Below are positions 57,537-64,000 of a stretch of DNA of 64,000 bases, piece after piece. The notes beneath the pieces are model-generated. The model did not search any database. It was given only the letters and a program-made list of their open reading frames with translations, and was not told where the DNA came from. The translations under genes were made by a program, and so were the position numbers. The stretch is from an uncultured Bacteroidia bacterium (lineage in GTDB: Bacteria; Bacteroidota; Bacteroidia; Bacteroidales; UBA932). The first letter of the stretch is position 1. Each line of letters begins with the position of its first letter. The stretch covers positions 62,001 through 126,000 of the forward strand of contig CACZZZ010000002.1 in the NCBI GenBank assembly GCA_902785825.1, in the 5' to 3' direction.

Positions 57537-57568
57537 CAAATATAGGAAAAAATACTTATTAGCTGAAA
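57537..57568 (-). promoter_or_regulatory. Promoter of the LEA-SPOR-rpoN unit
   Basis: TATATTTG on the minus strand (57537-57544) and TTTC (57565-57568) after a 20-base spacer, one base off the upstream element. The box ends 24 bases before the ATG at 57512. Confidence 0.55.
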
Positions 57569-57574
57569 AATCCA

Positions 57575-57582
57575 TATCTTTG
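57575..57582 (+). promoter_or_regulatory. Minus-seven box of miaB
   Basis: TATCTTTG, exact consensus, 17 bases before the ATG at 57600. No TTTG at the usual distance. It lies back-to-back with the promoter of the divergent LEA-SPOR-rpoN unit. Confidence 0.5.
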
Positions 57583-57599
57583 TACATACACCATCGACA

Positions 57600-58922
57600 A
57601 TGAAAAAGAGAATATACATAGAGACATACGGCTGCCAGATGAACGTGGTCGATTCAGAGGTCATCTTCTCGATCATGAGTAAAGAAGGCTATGAGCGAAC
57701 CGCCAACATGGACGAGGCTGACATCATACTCGCAAACACCTGCTCCGTCAGGGACAACGCCGAACAAAGGATCTGGGGACGCCTTGAGGTTTTCCGCAAA
57801 CAGAAAGAATCCCGCCCGGGAGTGATTGTGGGGATCGTCGGTTGCATGGCGGAGAGACTGAAAGACCAGCTCACCAAGACAGGGAAAGTCGATCTTGTCG
57901 CCGGGCCGGACACTTACAGGACAATCCCGGACATGGTCAAGGAGATCACGCCAGGCAACCCGGCGATCAACGTACTGCTCTCAAGGGAAGAGACTTACGC
58001 TGACATAGTCCCCGTCAGGACTGACAAGAACGGGGTCTCAGCCTTCATCTCCATAATGAGAGGCTGCAACAATGTCTGCTCGTACTGTGTCGTGCCGTAC
58101 ACCCGCGGGGCTGAGCGCAGCAGGGATCCTGAGACCATCCTCGCCGAAGCGAGGGATGTGTTCTCGAAAGGCTACAAGGAAGTCACCCTGCTCGGACAGA
58201 ATGTGGACTCGTATCTCTGGAAGGACGGTGAGCGCCAGGTTGACTTCGCCGACCTGCTGGAAGCCGTCGCCATGATAGACCCTTCTTTGAGAGTACGATT
58301 CGCGACGAACCACCCTAAAGACATCAGCGACAAACTCATCGAGACCATGGCCGCCCACAGGAATATCTGCGACCACATCCACCTCCCCGTACAGTCAGGA
58401 AGCGACCGAATGCTGGAAAAGATGAGAAGGCGCTACACGAGAGATTGGTACATGGACCGCGTCCGTAAGATCCGGAAAGTCCTCCCGGGATGCGGGATCA
58501 CCACCGATGTGATCGCTGGATTCTGCTCAGAGACTGAGGAAGACCACCAGGCAACCCTGTCCCTTTTCAAGGAGGCCGGATTCGACTACGCCTATATGTT
58601 CTGCTATTCTGAGAGACCAGGGACAATAGCGGCAAGGAACTATCCGGACGACGTCCCGCAGGAAGTCAAGACCAGAAGACTTAATGAGATAATAGAGCTT
58701 CAGAACCAGCTGAGCCTGGAGAGCAACAGGAGGGATGTGGGAAAGGTTTTCGAAGTGCTGGTGGAAGGCCCTTCAAAGAGAAACCCCGAGGAATTGTGCG
58801 GGCGGACAGGAAGCGACAAGATGTGCGTTTTCCCGGGACTGGGACACAAGGCCGGAGATTATGTGCGGGTCAAAGTTACCGACTGTACCTCCGCGACCTT
58901 GCTCGGAACCATTGTCGAATAA
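57600..58922 (+). CDS. miaB: tRNA-2-methylthio-N6-dimethylallyladenosine synthase
   Basis: A 440-residue radical-SAM enzyme that adds a methylthio group to i6A37 of tRNA. The N-terminal MTTase domain has the three cluster cysteines in ETYGCQMN (near residue 11), ANTCSVRD and IVGCMAE; the radical-SAM motif RGCNNVCSYCVVPYTRG is near residue 149; the C-terminal TRAM domain binds RNA. Close to MiaB rather than RimO or MtaB by the RGCNNVCSYC and MPY-type context. glpK follows 18 bases downstream, so glpK may be read through from here. Confidence 0.93.
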   Translation: MKKRIYIETYGCQMNVVDSEVIFSIMSKEGYERTANMDEADIILANTCSVRDNAEQRIWGRLEVFRKQKESRPGVIVGIVGCMAERLKDQLTKTGKVDLVAGPDTYRTIPDMVKEITPGNPAINVLLSREETYADIVPVRTDKNGVSAFISIMRGCNNVCSYCVVPYTRGAERSRDPETILAEARDVFSKGYKEVTLLGQNVDSYLWKDGERQVDFADLLEAVAMIDPSLRVRFATNHPKDISDKLIETMAAHRNICDHIHLPVQSGSDRMLEKMRRRYTRDWYMDRVRKIRKVLPGCGITTDVIAGFCSETEEDHQATLSLFKEAGFDYAYMFCYSERPGTIAARNYPDDVPQEVKTRRLNEIIELQNQLSLESNRRDVGKVFEVLVEGPSKRNPEELCGRTGSDKMCVFPGLGHKAGDYVRVKVTDCTSATLLGTIVE

Positions 58923-58940
58923 CACTGAACTAACTGATAT

Positions 58941-60428
58941 ATGGACAAGTACATACTCGCTTTGGACCAGGGAACGACCAGTTCCAGGGCTATCGTTTTC
59001 GACCACGCCGGCAATGCCGTGTCGGTCGCCCAGAAGGAATTCACCCAGTATTTCCCCAAACCCGGATGGGTTGAGCACGATCCCATGGAGATCTGGTCAA
59101 GCCAGATCGGAGTCGCCCAGGAGGCTATCTCCGCCTTAAGGCTGAGCAGGGATGAGATCGCCGCGATCGGAATCACTAACCAGAGAGAGACGACCATTGT
59201 CTGGGATGCCGCGACCGGTGAGCCTGTCCACAACGCCATCGTTTGGCAAGACCGCAGGACAGCCGAATATTGCGACTCGCTGAAAGAAAAAGGCTTGACA
59301 GGAATGATACGGGAAAAGACCGGCCTTATCATTGACGCTTATTTCAGCGGCACGAAGATCCGTTGGATCCTGGAGAATGTCCCCGGAGCCAGGGTGAGAG
59401 CCGAAAAGGGAGAGCTTCGCTTCGGGACTGTGGACTCATGGCTGGTCTGGAACCTCACCGGAGGCAAAGTGCATGTCACCGACGTGTCCAACGCCTCAAG
59501 GACAATGCTGTTCAACATCAACACTCTCCAGTGGGATCAGGAACTGCTTGACCTTCTGGATATTCCCATCTCCATGATGCCCCAGGTCAAATCCTCGAGC
59601 GAGGTCTATGGGGAGACTTCAGGCGACGTGTTCGCCGAGGGCGTTCCGGTGGCCGGCATGGCCGGTGACCAGCAGGCCGCCCTGTTCGGACAGATGTGTA
59701 CGGAGCCTGGAAGTGTGAAGAACACCTACGGCACCGGATGCTTCATGCTGATGAACACCGGAACCGAACCGATAATGTCCAAGAACAACCTCCTGACGAC
59801 AATCGCCTGGAAAATAGGAGATACGGTCAATTATGCACTGGAGGGCAGCATATTCGTAGGAGGTTCTGTCGTCCAGTGGCTCAGGGACGGCCTGGGTATC
59901 ATCAAGAGCTCGTCCGAGGTGGAAGAACTTGCGAGAACAGTCCCGGACAACGGAGGAGTTTACTTCGTGCCGGCCCTGACCGGAATGGGAGCCCCTTGGT
60001 GGGACCAGTACGCCAAGGGAGGCATCCATGGCATCACAAGGGGAACCACGGCAGGACATATAGCCCGCGCGGCGCTGGAGGGAATCGCCTTCCAGACCAT
60101 GGACATTGTGGGAGCCATGGAGAAAGACGCCGGAGTGAGGCTCTCTGAACTCAAAGTTGACGGCGGAGCCTCCAGGGACAACCTCCTCATGCAGTTCCAG
60201 GCCGACATCCTCGGAGCGGATGTGATCCGCCCCCAGGTCACTGAGACGACGGCCAAGGGAGCTTGCTACCTAGCCGGACTCGCGGTCGGATTTTGGGACA
60301 GCGTAGCTGAGATCAAGAGCCAGTGGCTCGCCGAGCGGGTATTCCACCCGGAAGCTCCCGAGGAGAAAGTCAATGCCTTGAAAGAAGGCTGGTCAGACGC
60401 CATCAGAAGGACAATCAACAATCTTTAA
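58941..60428 (+). CDS. glpK: Glycerol kinase
   Basis: A 495-residue FGGY-family kinase that makes glycerol-3-phosphate. The N-terminal [14 protein letters not shown] (near residue 6) binds ATP phosphate, the FGGY signatures include [14 protein letters not shown] (near residue 158) and [13 protein letters not shown] (near residue 377). Full length. It starts 18 bases after miaB and is followed by glpF 11 bases later, a complete glycerol-uptake pair. A glycerol-3-phosphate dehydrogenase gene is not in the window. Confidence 0.97.
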   Translation: MDKYILALDQGTTSSRAIVFDHAGNAVSVAQKEFTQYFPKPGWVEHDPMEIWSSQIGVAQEAISALRLSRDEIAAIGITNQRETTIVWDAATGEPVHNAIVWQDRRTAEYCDSLKEKGLTGMIREKTGLIIDAYFSGTKIRWILENVPGARVRAEKGELRFGTVDSWLVWNLTGGKVHVTDVSNASRTMLFNINTLQWDQELLDLLDIPISMMPQVKSSSEVYGETSGDVFAEGVPVAGMAGDQQAALFGQMCTEPGSVKNTYGTGCFMLMNTGTEPIMSKNNLLTTIAWKIGDTVNYALEGSIFVGGSVVQWLRDGLGIIKSSSEVEELARTVPDNGGVYFVPALTGMGAPWWDQYAKGGIHGITRGTTAGHIARAALEGIAFQTMDIVGAMEKDAGVRLSELKVDGGASRDNLLMQFQADILGADVIRPQVTETTAKGACYLAGLAVGFWDSVAEIKSQWLAERVFHPEAPEEKVNALKEGWSDAIRRTINNL

Positions 60429-60439
60429 ATATTCAGAAC

Positions 60440-61177
60440 ATGGAAGTGACTTTATGGACCAAATGCGTCTTTGAGTTCATCGGGACGCTCGTGCTTGTGC
60501 TGATGGGTGACGGTGTCTGCGCCGCCACAACCCTGGAGAGATCCAAGGCCAAAGGGGCCGGCTGGATCGTCATAACCCTCGCGTGGGGCTTCGCGGTAAT
60601 GGCCGGTGTGTTTATCGCCGGGCCATATTCAGGTGCCCATCTCAACCCAGCGGTGACTGTCGGTTTCGCCGTGGCCGGGACCTTCCCCTGGAAAGAGGTA
60701 CTCCCCTACTGCATCGCCCAGATGCTCGGAGGTTTCTGCGGAGCCGGTATTGTATATATTTATTACAGAGACCATTACAAAGCTTCGACAGCCAATCCTG
60801 ACGGGATTCTCGGCACTTTCTGCACCATGCCCGCCATCGACCATAAGCCCATGAATTTCCTTTGCGAGATCATAGCCACCTGCGTGCTGGTTTTCCTGAT
60901 TCTCGCCATCGGAACCCAAGGTAACACTCCCGGTGTCGGCCTTGGAAGCATCGGAGCGTTTCCTGTGACCGCGATCATCATGTCGATAGGCATGTCGCTG
61001 GGAGGAACCACCGGTTACTCCCTCAATCCCGCCAGGGATCTGGGTCCCCGCTGCATCCATGCGCTTATCCCGCTTGAGGGCAAGCGCGACAGCGGCTGGA
61101 GCTACAGCTGGGTTCCCGTAGTCGGCCCCATGGTCGGCTGTCTCCTCGCCGCCGGCCTTTACCTGCTGGTTTACTAG
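60440..61177 (+). CDS. glpF: Glycerol uptake facilitator (MIP/aquaporin family)
   Basis: A 245-residue channel with six helices and two NPA half-helices: SGAHLNPAVTVGFA (near residue 70) and TTGYSLNPARDLGPR (near residue 201). The Asp after the second NPA (NPARD) marks the glycerol-conducting branch rather than strict water channels. The frame is open upstream into glpK (to 60323), but the ATG at 60440 fits the family N-terminus and lies 11 bases after glpK. It ends four bases from the convergent glutamine synthetase. Confidence 0.95.
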   Translation: MEVTLWTKCVFEFIGTLVLVLMGDGVCAATTLERSKAKGAGWIVITLAWGFAVMAGVFIAGPYSGAHLNPAVTVGFAVAGTFPWKEVLPYCIAQMLGGFCGAGIVYIYYRDHYKASTANPDGILGTFCTMPAIDHKPMNFLCEIIATCVLVFLILAIGTQGNTPGVGLGSIGAFPVTAIIMSIGMSLGGTTGYSLNPARDLGPRCIHALIPLEGKRDSGWSYSWVPVVGPMVGCLLAAGLYLLVY

Positions 61178-61181
61178 AATA

Positions 61182-63362
61182 TTAGCTGATAAAGAGCAGC
61201 TCGCGGTATTTGGGAAGTGGCCAGGTGCGGTTGTCAACCCGTTCCTCAAGTTTGTCTATCGGGCGGCGAAGATCAACCAAGGCCTCCGCGATCCGATGAT
61301 ACGCCACGGCTCTCTGGTAAAGATCCTCGATAGCGTTCGCCATCTTGCGGGCTTTCTTCATGGCGTCCGCTTTGGCGCTGATCTCCTCAATGTAGCTGTT
61401 GATCTGGTTAATGAGTCCGAGCTCGACAGAGCAGCCTGAGGTGTCTCCGAAAACTCCCTGGCTCAGAGCGACTTCCTTCAACAGCTTGCTCTTATAGTCA
61501 AGCGCGGCCGGAATGATATGGTTGATTGCCATCCTGACCATGACCCGTGATTCGATCTGGACCTTCTTAATGTACATCTCCCACTTGACCTCATTGCGGG
61601 CCTCGAGCTCTTTCAGGGTATATACTCCTGTCTTGGCGAACATATCCACCGATGAGGGCATCGTGAACTGCCTGATCATCTCCGGAACGCTCGTCTCGGT
61701 GTCGAGCCCGCGGAACCGGGCTTCATCCGCCCACTCGGGAGCGTAACCGTTGCCGTCAAAGCAGACCACATCGATAATAGACGCTATTATCGGCTTGAGG
61801 ACATCCATCACAGCGACATTCAGAGGTTTACCGTAAGAGAGCTCGACATCGAGCCTGTCTTTGAAAAGCATGAGCTGCTCAGCGACGGCCGCATTCAGGG
61901 TCGTCATCGCTCCGGCGCAATTGGCCGATGAGCCGACGGCGCGGAACTCAAAGCGGTTTCCGGTAAAAGCGAACGGGGAGGTCCTGTTCCGGTCCGTGTT
62001 GTCCACGAATATTTCCGGAATCTCCACAAGACCAAGATTTTGGCCCTTCTTCCCGGCTATCTCTATAGGAGTGTCGGAGGGAACTTCCAAAAGCTTTCTG
62101 AGAACGCCGGTCATGGTTCTGCCCAGGAAGGCCGAGATAATCGCAGGAGGAGCCTCATTACCACCAAGCCTGTGCGCGTTCGTCGCTGACGCGATCGACG
62201 CCTTCAACAATCCGTTATGTTTCTGGACGGCGGCCAGCACATTGACGAAGAAAGTGATGAACTGGAGGTTGCTCATAGCGTCCTTGCCGGGAGCGATCAG
62301 CATCGTACCCGTGTCCGTACCCAAGGACCAGTTGTTGTGCTTTCCGGAACCATTCACGCCCTCGAAAGGCTTCTCATGCAGCAGCACCACGAAACCATGT
62401 TTGCGAGCGATCGGATTCATAAGGTTCATTAGCAGCTGGTTCTGGTCGTTAGCCAGATTGGTCTCTCCGAATATCGGGGCAAGCTCGAACTGGTTCGGAG
62501 CCACCTCGTTGTGACGGGTCTTGATCGGGATTCCCAGTTTGTGGCCGGCGATCTCAAGATCCCTCATAAACTCAGCGACCCTGGATGGAATAGCTCCAAA
62601 ATAATGATCGTCAAGCTGTTGGTTCTTGCTTGAGGCGTGTCCCATCAAGGTTCTTCCCGTGATCATCAAGTCAGGGCGGGCCGCATACAGCGACTCATCC
62701 ACGAGGAAATATTCCTGCTCCCAACCCAGATATGTGAAAACCTTCGCGACAGAAGGGTCGAAAAGCTGGCATATCGGCAACGCCGCGTCGCAGACCGCTT
62801 TTATGGATTTTTTAAGAGGTGTCTTGTAATCCAGAGCCTCACCAGTGTAGGAGATGAAAACCGTTGGAATACAAAGAGTATCGTCCATTATGAATACCGG
62901 TGATGTGGGATCCCAGGCGGTGTAGCCACGGGCCTCGAAGGTCGCCCTTATACCCCCGTTGGGAAAGGAGGAGGCGTCCGGCTCCTGCTGGGCGAGAGCC
63001 TTCCCGTCAAACTTCTCGATGACCCCTCCCTTGCCGTCGTAGTCGATAAGAGAGTCATGCTTCTCCGCGGTTCCTTCGGTCAATGGCTGGAACCAGTGAG
63101 TGACATGCGTGACATGGTGCTCCAAAGCCCAGACCTTCATGCCTTCCGCGACTTTGTCAGCGGTCGCCCGGTCAAGATGCTTCCCATTGTCAATGCAATC
63201 CAGCAGAGCCCCGAGAGTGGCCTTATCCAGATAGGCCGCCATCTTGCGGCGATCAAACACCAACTCCCCGAAATACTCTGAGGGGAGGACCCCTGGCTTA
63301 GCCGCAGGGACCGGTTTTTTCTCGAAGGACTCCTTGACGAGATCAAATCTGTCGATACTCAT
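61182..63362 (-). CDS. glnN: Glutamine synthetase, type III
   Basis: A 726-residue enzyme that makes glutamine from glutamate, ammonia and ATP. The size (about 700 residues or more) and motifs such as TRHNEVAPNQFELAPIF (near residue 305), GSGKHNNWSLGTD (near residue 348) and the NRTSPFAFTGNRFEFRAVG segment (near residue 470) identify the GSIII class, common in Bacteroidales. The frame extends to 63416, but the ATG at 63362 gives the family start (MSIDRFDLV), five bases after the preceding gene's stop. It is probably co-transcribed with that gene. Confidence 0.96.
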   Translation of the reverse strand: MSIDRFDLVKESFEKKPVPAAKPGVLPSEYFGELVFDRRKMAAYLDKATLGALLDCIDNGKHLDRATADKVAEGMKVWALEHHVTHVTHWFQPLTEGTAEKHDSLIDYDGKGGVIEKFDGKALAQQEPDASSFPNGGIRATFEARGYTAWDPTSPVFIMDDTLCIPTVFISYTGEALDYKTPLKKSIKAVCDAALPICQLFDPSVAKVFTYLGWEQEYFLVDESLYAARPDLMITGRTLMGHASSKNQQLDDHYFGAIPSRVAEFMRDLEIAGHKLGIPIKTRHNEVAPNQFELAPIFGETNLANDQNQLLMNLMNPIARKHGFVVLLHEKPFEGVNGSGKHNNWSLGTDTGTMLIAPGKDAMSNLQFITFFVNVLAAVQKHNGLLKASIASATNAHRLGGNEAPPAIISAFLGRTMTGVLRKLLEVPSDTPIEIAGKKGQNLGLVEIPEIFVDNTDRNRTSPFAFTGNRFEFRAVGSSANCAGAMTTLNAAVAEQLMLFKDRLDVELSYGKPLNVAVMDVLKPIIASIIDVVCFDGNGYAPEWADEARFRGLDTETSVPEMIRQFTMPSSVDMFAKTGVYTLKELEARNEVKWEMYIKKVQIESRVMVRMAINHIIPAALDYKSKLLKEVALSQGVFGDTSGCSVELGLINQINSYIEEISAKADAMKKARKMANAIEDLYQRAVAYHRIAEALVDLRRPIDKLEERVDNRTWPLPKYRELLFIS

Positions 63363-63367
63363 AATTA

Positions 63368-64000
63368 TTAATTTAATGGCTTGTATGTTACCGCTATATA
63401 TGGCCCGACGGTCCAATGCTGATTGTTCTTCACGAAGGCTTCCAAAGCCTCGTCAGAGGACAGTTTCTTGGTTCTGGTGACAAGGACCAAGGGCTTGTCT
63501 GAGGGTTTCCTCCCAAGGATCTCAGCCTCATAAAAAGCCTCAAAATCCTTTTGGTAATCAGTCACTTCCCTTCCAAGATATACCTTCATCGGGAGGGGAC
63601 GGCGAATCTGAACGGCAGCCACATCAGCATCCTGGGGAATCGTCTGGCAGAGATTCCCGTAGCCGATCCAATCATTGGCCTTGGGAAGTACGGAGGAGGC
63701 TGAGTAAACAGCCAGGAGCAATGAAGCCCCGAGGAACATCATCGAGACGCTTGGAACCTTCTTCGCAAACAGGTAATAGAGGCAGAACACGGCCCCTGAG
63801 AAAAGAATCAGCGTCGCCAGTTTGAGTGTCCATGAGCCGATGAAAGAATATGGTGCCATCAGCTCAGCCAATTTGGGAATATTCTCCCCGAAAGCAAGTG
63901 CAAACCCGGCGGCTAACGCCAATATCCCGATCAGCCCTGCAGGCACGGCCAAGGACCAGGTCATCCACTTCTTCCACCCTGTCCTCCCTAGCACCTCCAC
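63368..64000 (-). CDS. C-terminal part of a polytopic membrane protein, possibly GT39/ArnT-like, 5-prime end beyond window
   Basis: About 210 residues are visible and the frame is open at the window edge, so the N-terminus is missing. Three hydrophobic helices (residues about 15-105 of the visible part) are followed by a soluble 100-residue domain (VAAVQIRRPLPMKVYLGREV). The plan, helices then a small periplasmic domain, is that of the C-terminal end of PMT/ArnT-type lipid-linked-sugar transferases, but no catalytic motif lies in the visible piece, so this is tentative. It ends five bases before the glutamine synthetase start. Confidence 0.45.
   Translation of the reverse strand: MEVLGRTGWKKWMTWSLAVPAGLIGILALAAGFALAFGENIPKLAELMAPYSFIGSWTLKLATLILFSGAVFCLYYLFAKKVPSVSMMFLGASLLLAVYSASSVLPKANDWIGYGNLCQTIPQDADVAAVQIRRPLPMKVYLGREVTDYQKDFEAFYEAEILGRKPSDKPLVLVTRTKKLSSDEALEAFVKNNQHWTVGPYIAVTYKPLN

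Noticed and set aside
60323..60439. Upstream extension of glpF into glpK
   Set aside because: The extension overlaps glpK by more than 100 bases, is Arg/Gln-rich and unlike the family; the ATG at 60440 gives the normal N-terminus.

Overview
This window is a gene-dense stretch of chromosome from a member of the Bacteroidota, most likely order Bacteroidales. The evidence is the promoter grammar (minus-seven boxes of the form TAnnTTTG, sometimes with TTTG about 20 bases upstream, and almost no Shine-Dalgarno sites), together with lineage-typical families: DUF4271 next to hemD/rnpA/yidD, DUF4293, DUF2723 (GT117), DUF5009, a type III glutamine synthetase, and the TolC-HlyD-RND trio ending in a small P-II-like gene. 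Genus cannot be read from the sequence. I see no rRNA, tRNA, CRISPR array, prophage, insertion sequence or replication origin. No gap between genes exceeds 300 bases; the longest (8466-8622, 20343-20528, 44852-45040, 25705-25843) hold promoters, terminators or short repeats.

Layout. 1-2400 (minus): trxA, an outer-membrane barrel protein, a LOG-family protein and a polyprenyl synthase cut by the edge. 2404-8465 (minus): tripartite RND efflux operon. 8623-11554 (minus): pgk, lgt and a HAD phosphatase. 11622-12554 (plus): an rRNA-methyltransferase-like gene. 12557-14946 (minus): SUI1-like factor, DUF4271, hemD, rnpA, yidD. 15003-18098 (plus): a large DUF2723 membrane glycosyltransferase. 18114-20342: DUF4293, nucleoside phosphorylase and a membrane-anchored LytTR regulator. 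20529-23973 (plus): fabH, fabF, fabZ and an RluA-type pseudouridine synthase. 23964-25704 (minus): a secreted hypothetical and a membrane AraC regulator. 25844-34225 (minus): carboxyltransferase subunit, SPOR lipoprotein, a degenerate M28 peptidase fused to a TonB C-terminal domain, leuS and two YitT paralogues, closed by a terminator. 34304-37999 (plus): a heparinase II/III-like lyase and a Big_2 lipoprotein. 38100-44851 (minus): uracil-DNA-glycosylase-like protein, DUF5009 acyltransferase, GlpT/UhpT-like transporter, M14 peptidase, lipoate ligase, small hydrolase, HAD-IIA phosphatase. 45041-51717 (minus): a 2-oxoacid dehydrogenase operon (E2, E3, fused E1) with a SorE-like dehydrogenase. 51848-55134 (plus): split transketolase, radC, upp. 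55129-57512 (minus): rpoN, a SPOR protein and an LEA-like lipoprotein. 57600-61177 (plus): miaB, glpK, glpF. 61182-64000 (minus): type III glutamine synthetase and the end of a membrane protein.

The most unusual signal is a family of short palindromic repeats scattered through the window, both between genes and inside reading frames. The copies share a core close to GAGCGAAGCGA, but the arms on either side differ from copy to copy while staying complementary to each other. Copies supply the stop codon of one gene and overlap the start codon of the next (32399-32444), abut another stop codon (6908-6934), and encode linkers in a SPOR lipoprotein, a lipoate ligase, a HAD phosphatase and the E2 subunit. 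Two larger hairpins (32078-32163 and 38011-38088) share an inner segment but have unrelated, self-complementary outer arms. Other points of note are the M28-TonB fusion that has lost most zinc ligands, a membrane LytTR regulator divergent from a fatty-acid gene set with shared short repeats in the gap, and several genes whose promoter box lies only 5-8 bases from the start codon, implying leaderless mRNAs.
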